A stretch of 25,707 bases of DNA from an uncultured Clostridia bacterium. Its GTDB lineage: Bacteria > Bacillota > Clostridia > Oscillospirales > Acutalibacteraceae. The stretch is taken from contig CAMVYG010000003.1 of the NCBI GenBank assembly GCA_947171615.1, positions 1 through 25,707 on the forward strand. The letters are read 5' to 3'. Shown piece by piece: positions 22,344 through 25,707 of this stretch. Each line of letters opens with the position of its first letter. Within the stretch, counting starts at the first letter, position 1. The translations under genes were made by a program, and so were the position numbers. Below the pieces are notes generated by a model, which was not told the DNA's origin, searched no databases, and saw nothing but the letters and a program-made list of their open reading frames with translations.

Positions 22344-24038
22344 TCAAATCCCCAGCAAGCCGGGAACAGCGTCCTTCATCCTGGCAATGACCGCTTCGCT
22401 TTCTTCCCGGGTCTTTCCCTTGCCGGAAAGGTAGATTTTGATCTTCGGCTCGGTGCCGGAGGGGCGAACGATCAGCTTACAGCCGGTCTCCAGCCGGTAT
22501 TCCAGCACATTGGATTTGGGCAGGTCGATCTTGCCCTCTTTGTCCCCATAGGAAACGGATTCCTGATAGTCGCTGCGGCCCACTACCTTTGCCCCGGCGA
22601 TCTCTGCGGGCGGATTCTTCCGCAGGGTGTCCATAATGCCGTTCATGGTCTTCATGCCGTCCTCGCCCTCAAAGCCGAAGTTGCACAGGTCGTTTTTGTA
22701 ATAGCCGTACTTCTCATACAACGCGTTCATGGCGTCTACCAGGGTCATGCCCTTGTTTTTGTAATAAGAGGCCATTTCGCAGATGAGCATACTGCCGTCC
22801 ACGGCGTCCTTATCCCGGACATAGCCCCCGGAAAGGTATCCATAGCTTTCCTCAAAGCCCAGCAGGTAGCGGTCTTCCTCACCCTTCTCTTCCAGCTCGG
22901 CAATAATATCGCCGATATACTTAAAGCCGGTGAGGCAGCGGCGCAGCTCCACACCATATTCCTTGGCGATAGGATCCACCATATCAGTGCTGACTATGGT
23001 GGTCACCGCCACGGGATTTTTCGGCAGCTTGCCCTGCTCCTGCTTTACCTTGGCAATGAAGTCAAGCAGCAGAATGCCCACCTCGTTACCGGACATCAGC
23101 ACATAGCTGTCCTTCTGATTCACGGCAATACCTACCCGGTCACAGTCCGGGTCGGTGGCCAGCAGCAGGTCGGGCTTCACCTTTTCGCAAAGCTCCAGGC
23201 CCTTTTGCAGCGCCTCCCGGATCTCGGGGTTCGGATAGGGGCAGGTGGGGAAATTGCCGTCCGGCTCGCTCTGCTCCGGCACAATGGTGATATCCTTCAC
23301 GCCGATGCGGTCCAGAATTCGGGTAACGCACATTTTTCCGCTGCCGTTCAAGGGGGTATACACCAGCTTCAAATTGCTGGCGTCGCCAAGGAGGCTCTCC
23401 TTATATACATCGTCCAGGAAGGCGCTGACGGTCTCCTCTCCGATATATTCAATCAGCCCCTGCTTTACGCCCTCGTCAAAGTCCATTTTCTTCACGCCGG
23501 AAAAAATATCCAGGGCATTGATCTCCTGCATAATACCGTCCGCCATATCCGCCGTGACCTGGCAGCCATCGCTGCCGTAAGCCTTATAGCCGTTGTACTT
23601 GGCGGGGTTGTGGCTGGCGGTAACGCAGATGCCCGCGTCGCACTTCAAATGCCGCACCGCATAAGAAAGGGAGGGGGTGGGCATCAGCTGAGGATAAAGA
23701 TATGCCTTGATGCCGTTGGCCGCAAGCACCGCCGCGGACTGCTGAGAAAACAGCACGCCCTTATTCCGGCTGTCGTGGGCAATGGCCACGGACTGGGGTT
23801 TCCCGTTTGCGTGCTTCAATAAATAATTGGCAAGGCCCTGGGTGGCCTTCCGCACGGTATACACGTTCATGCGGTTGGTGCCTGCGCCAATCACGCCCCG
23901 CAGGCCGCCGGTGCCAAATTCCAGATCCCGGTAAAACCGGTCGTTGATTTCCTCCGGCTGATCCTTCACCGCCAGAAGCTCCTCCTTGAGATCCTTATCG
24001 TCCAACTCCTGCTGCAGCCATCTTTCATACTCGGTCAT
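22344..24038 (-). CDS. pgm: Phosphoglucomutase/phosphomannomutase (alpha-D-phosphohexomutase)
   Basis: A 564-residue enzyme interconverting hexose 1- and 6-phosphates, linking glycolysis to UDP-glucose and mannose pathways. The active-site phosphoserine loop is TASHNP (140-145). The magnesium loop is DPDCDR (296-301). The sugar-specificity loop is GFEESYGYLSGGYVRDKDAV near 395, and the phosphate-binding end is RPSGTEPKIKIYL near 537. The length and FGTGGLRGVIGAGTNRMN near 41 fit the PgcA-like group in Firmicutes. The ATG at 24038 has AGGAAAGGG about 12 bases upstream. It has its own promoter and a leader with a strong hairpin. Together with GalT it could move galactose carbon into glucose 6-phosphate. 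Confidence 0.93.
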   Translation of the reverse strand: MTEYERWLQQELDDKDLKEELLAVKDQPEEINDRFYRDLEFGTGGLRGVIGAGTNRMNVYTVRKATQGLANYLLKHANGKPQSVAIAHDSRNKGVLFSQQSAAVLAANGIKAYLYPQLMPTPSLSYAVRHLKCDAGICVTASHNPAKYNGYKAYGSDGCQVTADMADGIMQEINALDIFSGVKKMDFDEGVKQGLIEYIGEETVSAFLDDVYKESLLGDASNLKLVYTPLNGSGKMCVTRILDRIGVKDITIVPEQSEPDGNFPTCPYPNPEIREALQKGLELCEKVKPDLLLATDPDCDRVGIAVNQKDSYVLMSGNEVGILLLDFIAKVKQEQGKLPKNPVAVTTIVSTDMVDPIAKEYGVELRRCLTGFKYIGDIIAELEEKGEEDRYLLGFEESYGYLSGGYVRDKDAVDGSMLICEMASYYKNKGMTLVDAMNALYEKYGYYKNDLCNFGFEGEDGMKTMNGIMDTLRKNPPAEIAGAKVVGRSDYQESVSYGDKEGKIDLPKSNVLEYRLETGCKLIVRPSGTEPKIKIYLSGKGKTREESEAVIARMKDAVPGLLGI

Positions 24039-24064
24039 GTGGATGCATCCCTTTCCTGTTTACT

Positions 24065-24112
24065 TGCCCAAACGGACGGCACATCCTTGGAGCGCAGTCC
24101 GTTTATCGGGCA
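24065..24112 (-). promoter_or_regulatory. Bulged hairpin in the phosphohexomutase leader
   Basis: TGCCC plus AAACGGAC pairs with GTCCGTTT plus GGGCA: 13 pairs with a 3-base bulge (GAT) on one side and a 19-base apical loop. It lies between the promoter and the start codon. No known riboswitch class is recognised. Confidence 0.5.
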
Positions 24113-24135
24113 GTTTTCTCTAAAATCCTATTGTA

Positions 24136-24164
24136 AGATTACCATTTTTTGGCGGCACTGTCAA
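24136..24164 (-). promoter_or_regulatory. Promoter of the phosphohexomutase gene
   Basis: A perfect -35 TTGACA and a -10 TAATCT are 17 bases apart, with TG one base before the -10. It lies just past the end of the upstream phosphodiesterase gene. Confidence 0.75.
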
Positions 24165-24181
24165 CACGAAACCCGTCGGCT

Positions 24182-24661
24182 TTACCGCAAAGAAATAATA
24201 TTTGTCACGATCCCCTGAGGCGTGATATCCAAAATCCCGTAGCTTGCAGGCTCTCCCAGGGAGCCGCAGCTTGCGGAGCCGGGGTTCATCAGGTACAGAC
24301 CGTCCTCGTAATCGGTGAGAGCCCGGTGAGTGTGGCCGAACAAAAGCACCTGGGCCTTCTGCTCTCTGGCGGCGCACACCGCCTGGTACAGTCCGCTTTT
24401 CACATTGTACAAATGCCCGTGGGTGTAGAAGATCCTCACGCCCTCCGCTTCATAGATTCCCCTATCCGGCAGGGTGGAGCCCCAATCGCAGTTTCCCCGT
24501 ACCTGCAAAAACATTTTTTCCGGAAAGCTGTGGCGAAGAAGCTCTACGTCTTCCTCCACGTCTCCCAGGTGGATCACGATCTCCGCAGTAGGCTGGGAAA
24601 GCAGCGCCTCCCGCAGATTTCTCACATTCCGGTGAGTATCGGAAACAACTAAAATACGCAT
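24182..24661 (-). CDS. YfcE/MJ0936-type metallophosphodiesterase
   Basis: A 159-residue calcineurin-like phosphoesterase. The metal-binding motifs appear in the family order: SDTHRN (Asp-x-His), HLGDVEED (Gly-Asp), RGNCDWG (the GNxD motif, with Cys where many enzymes have His), THGH, and FGHTHRA (GHTH) near the end, then MNPGSAS. The YfcE/MJ0936 group hydrolyses phosphodiester model substrates; the natural target is uncertain. I chose the ATG at 24661 (MRILVVSDTH) with AAAGGAG 8 bases upstream, not the ATG at 24694. It is divergent from the small gene at 24746 across 84 bases. Confidence 0.9.
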   Translation of the reverse strand: MRILVVSDTHRNVRNLREALLSQPTAEIVIHLGDVEEDVELLRHSFPEKMFLQVRGNCDWGSTLPDRGIYEAEGVRIFYTHGHLYNVKSGLYQAVCAAREQKAQVLLFGHTHRALTDYEDGLYLMNPGSASCGSLGEPASYGILDITPQGIVTNIISLR

Positions 24662-24745
24662 AAAAGTTTCTCCTTTTCGAGGATCTTTCATCATTCCCGC
24701 CCTTCCCGCATAGTATGGAATACGCTATAGAAGGGATGGGATAGT

Positions 24746-24997
24746 ATGGATCAAGCTCAACCGAATTTCAACGAAAAGCAGCTGGAGGCCCTTTTGAAGC
24801 TGACCTCTCAGCGCCTGGGAACTACCCCGGAGGCGCTGAAGCAGGCGGCCCAAAACGGAGATCTTTCCAAAATGCTGGGGCAGAATGAATCCGCCGCCAT
24901 GCAAAAGGTATTAAACGACCCCGACGCCGCAAAAAAACTGCTTTCTTCTCCTCAGGCTCAAAAATTATTTCAAATGTTTCAAAAGGGGAATCAGTAA
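24746..24997 (+). CDS. Small Gln/Lys-rich protein, function unknown
   Basis: An 83-residue soluble, helical protein, MDQAQPNFNEKQLEALLKLT onward, without membrane segments or cysteines. Near the end it has VLNDPDAAKKLLSSPQAQ, two short Asn/Ser-Asp/Ser-Pro helix-start motifs. I do not recognise a named family. The protein at 25498 begins with a similar ILSDPQSMQQIQ motif, and the two may belong to one small-protein group. The start has GAAGGGATGGG about 6 bases upstream. It is divergent from the phosphodiesterase gene. About 500 bases of repeats separate it from the next gene, so any shared operon has been interrupted. Confidence 0.75.
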   Translation: MDQAQPNFNEKQLEALLKLTSQRLGTTPEALKQAAQNGDLSKMLGQNESAAMQKVLNDPDAAKKLLSSPQAQKLFQMFQKGNQ

Positions 24998-25038
24998 AAG
25001 CAAATCCTGGTAGAAATATACTTTATTGTATACCGTTC

Positions 25039-25113
25039 TGTAGGGCCAACCCTCCCCGACGGGCCGCAAATTCCCAGCTAAGCCGACGGACCGTCCGGAG
25101 GCCGGTCCCTACA
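25039..25113. repeat. Palindromic repeat (TGTAGGG...CCCTACA)
   Basis: Ends TGTAGGGCC and GGTCCCTACA are inverted, with GGGCCGCAAATTCCCAGC and GACGGACCGTCCGGAGGCC inside. A fragment of the same type (CTGTAGGGGCC) is visible near 7008. No coding potential. Confidence 0.6.
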
Positions 25114-25155
25114 TTCAGTTGAGTGAAAAACCATGATTTATCGATCACTACTCAC

Positions 25156-25384
25156 TGTCATTATACTGAAAAAAAGATGTTACGCATTTTCTCGAAGAAT
25201 CTCGGCCAGCAGGAATTTGCGTCCAAAGACTTGACTCTCCCTTTGGGGTGAGCACGTCCCCGTGGGACGTTGATGCAAACCGCCCGAGCCGACAGGCGAG
25301 ACGCTGTCACGGCTTTACCGTGACTGAGAGGGCGCTGGTAAGCACTAGCCGAGATCCTTCGTCACTGCGTTCCTCAGGATGACA
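25156..25384. repeat. Long palindromic interspersed repeat (TGTCAT family)
   Basis: Ends TGTCATTATACTGA and TCCTCAGGATGACA are inverted, with TCGAAGAATCTCGGCCAGC and GCCGAGATCCTTCGTC inside. The right end is almost identical to the right end of the 13029-13148 copy (GAGATCCTTCGTCACTGCG). The left flank GATTTATCGATCACTACTCA matches the inverted right flank of that copy. The extra centre has CTCTCCCTTTGGGG and smaller stems such as GTCACGG/CCGTGAC. Confidence 0.75.
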
Positions 25385-25441
25385 GTAAGAGAAATTCGCT
25401 AGTGCGATAAATTATATATTAGCACAACCTTTAGCCCTTCT

Positions 25442-25472
25442 CTAACAACTAATAGCTAATAGCTAACAACTA
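25442..25472 (+). repeat. 31-bp CTAAC repeat, copy upstream of the last gene
   Basis: Begins CTAACAACTAATAGCTAA and ends AGCTAACAACTA, preceded by CCCTTCT as in the 8876 copy. It ends 12 bases before the Shine-Dalgarno of the gene at 25498. Confidence 0.75.
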
Positions 25473-25497
25473 GACGCCTTCGGAAAGGAGGAACGGT

Positions 25498-25707
25498 ATG
25501 GACGACCTGAGCCAACAACTGAATCAAATTTTATCGGATCCCCAAAGCATGCAGCAGATCCAGGGCATGATGAGCGCCCTGGGGCTGGGCGGAGGCTCGG
25601 ACAATCAGGCGGCTCCGCCGCCTGCGCAGCCCGCCGCTCCCCAGCAATCCGGAGGCTTCGATCCCTCCGCGCTGGCCGGTATGCTGGGCTCCCTGGGAAA
25701 GGCAGCT
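25498..25707 (+). CDS. Small Gln/Pro/Gly-rich protein, partial at window edge
   Basis: The first 70 codons of a gene that runs past the window end. It starts MDDLSQQLNQILSDPQSMQQ, then IQGMMSALGLGGG, then a Gln/Ala/Pro-rich linker (QAAPPPAQPAAPQQSGG), then FDPSALAGMLGSLGKAA. The start is secure: AAAGGAGG lies 6 bases before the ATG. There are no membrane segments so far. I do not recognise the family. The ILSDPQSMQQIQ segment resembles the NDPDAAKKLLSSPQAQ part of the preceding small protein. Without the C-terminus no role can be proposed. Confidence 0.8.
   Translation, partial: MDDLSQQLNQILSDPQSMQQIQGMMSALGLGGGSDNQAAPPPAQPAAPQQSGGFDPSALAGMLGSLGKAA

Noticed and set aside
25156..25384. CRISPR array or tRNA cluster in the repeat-rich tail
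   Set aside because: The repeats are palindromic, of unequal length and unevenly spaced, with no regular spacers and no tRNA cloverleaf seen.

Overview
The window looks like chromosomal DNA of a gut-type Clostridia bacterium, probably Oscillospiraceae/Ruminococcaceae-like. The basis is a conserved cmk-plsC-ispH/rpsA-secDF order with IspH fused to ribosomal protein S1, a class II (Firmicutes-type) GalT, SLH-domain surface proteins, a FolT-type ECF vitamin transporter subunit, GC-rich codon use, and many short interspersed repeats in the intergenic DNA. The genus cannot be fixed from the sequence alone. No rRNA, tRNA, CRISPR array, integrase or transposase gene was seen.

Layout, left to right. 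1-480: a broken RhuM-family gene. 587-7670, minus strand: a housekeeping block, transcribed right to left as GNAT acetyltransferase, cmk, plsC, ispH-rpsA fusion, secDF. It is interrupted between cmk and plsC by a repeat-built insert of about 340 bp. 7670-8310: a gene-poor gap holding a leftover SLH-domain fragment and two strong hairpins. 8313-12641: a second GNAT and a pair of ABC exporter half-transporters whose motifs fit a heterodimer with one degenerate ATP site. 12642-13467: a divergent control region with a long structured leader on each side. 13468-14496: a radical-SAM 23S rRNA methyltransferase that resembles Cfr more than RlmN. 14785-15786: a GH130 mannoside phosphorylase flanked by two direct copies of a MITE-like element. 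16093-17847: a secreted NodB deacetylase with three SLH domains. 17973-18842: a promoter, a probable tetrahydrofolate riboswitch with a visible Shine-Dalgarno-sequestering helix, and folT. 19046-22186: a tightly overlapping operon galT-comF-tcdA-small membrane protein. 22344-24038: phosphohexomutase with a structured leader. 24182-24661: YfcE-like phosphodiesterase. 24746-25707: two small Asp/Pro/Gln-rich proteins separated by about 500 bp of repeats; the second runs off the window.

How the parts relate. GalT, the phosphohexomutase and the GH130 phosphorylase suggest sugar-phosphate metabolism fed by galactose and mannosides. The NodB-SLH protein acts at the cell surface. The most interesting locus is 8904-14496: a predicted drug-efflux heterodimer and a Cfr-like ribosome methyltransferase are divergently transcribed, and each has a long hairpin-rich leader of the kind used for attenuation. 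Cfr enzymes protect the peptidyl transferase centre from several drug classes, so this could be an intrinsic, inducible antibiotic-response locus. That role is inferred, not shown. Other notable points are the repeat families, one of which supplies the stop codons of two genes; the MITE pair around the GH130 gene; a duplicated cmk start; the internal ribosome-binding site in the ispH-rpsA fusion; and a compact three-way-junction sequence after folT.
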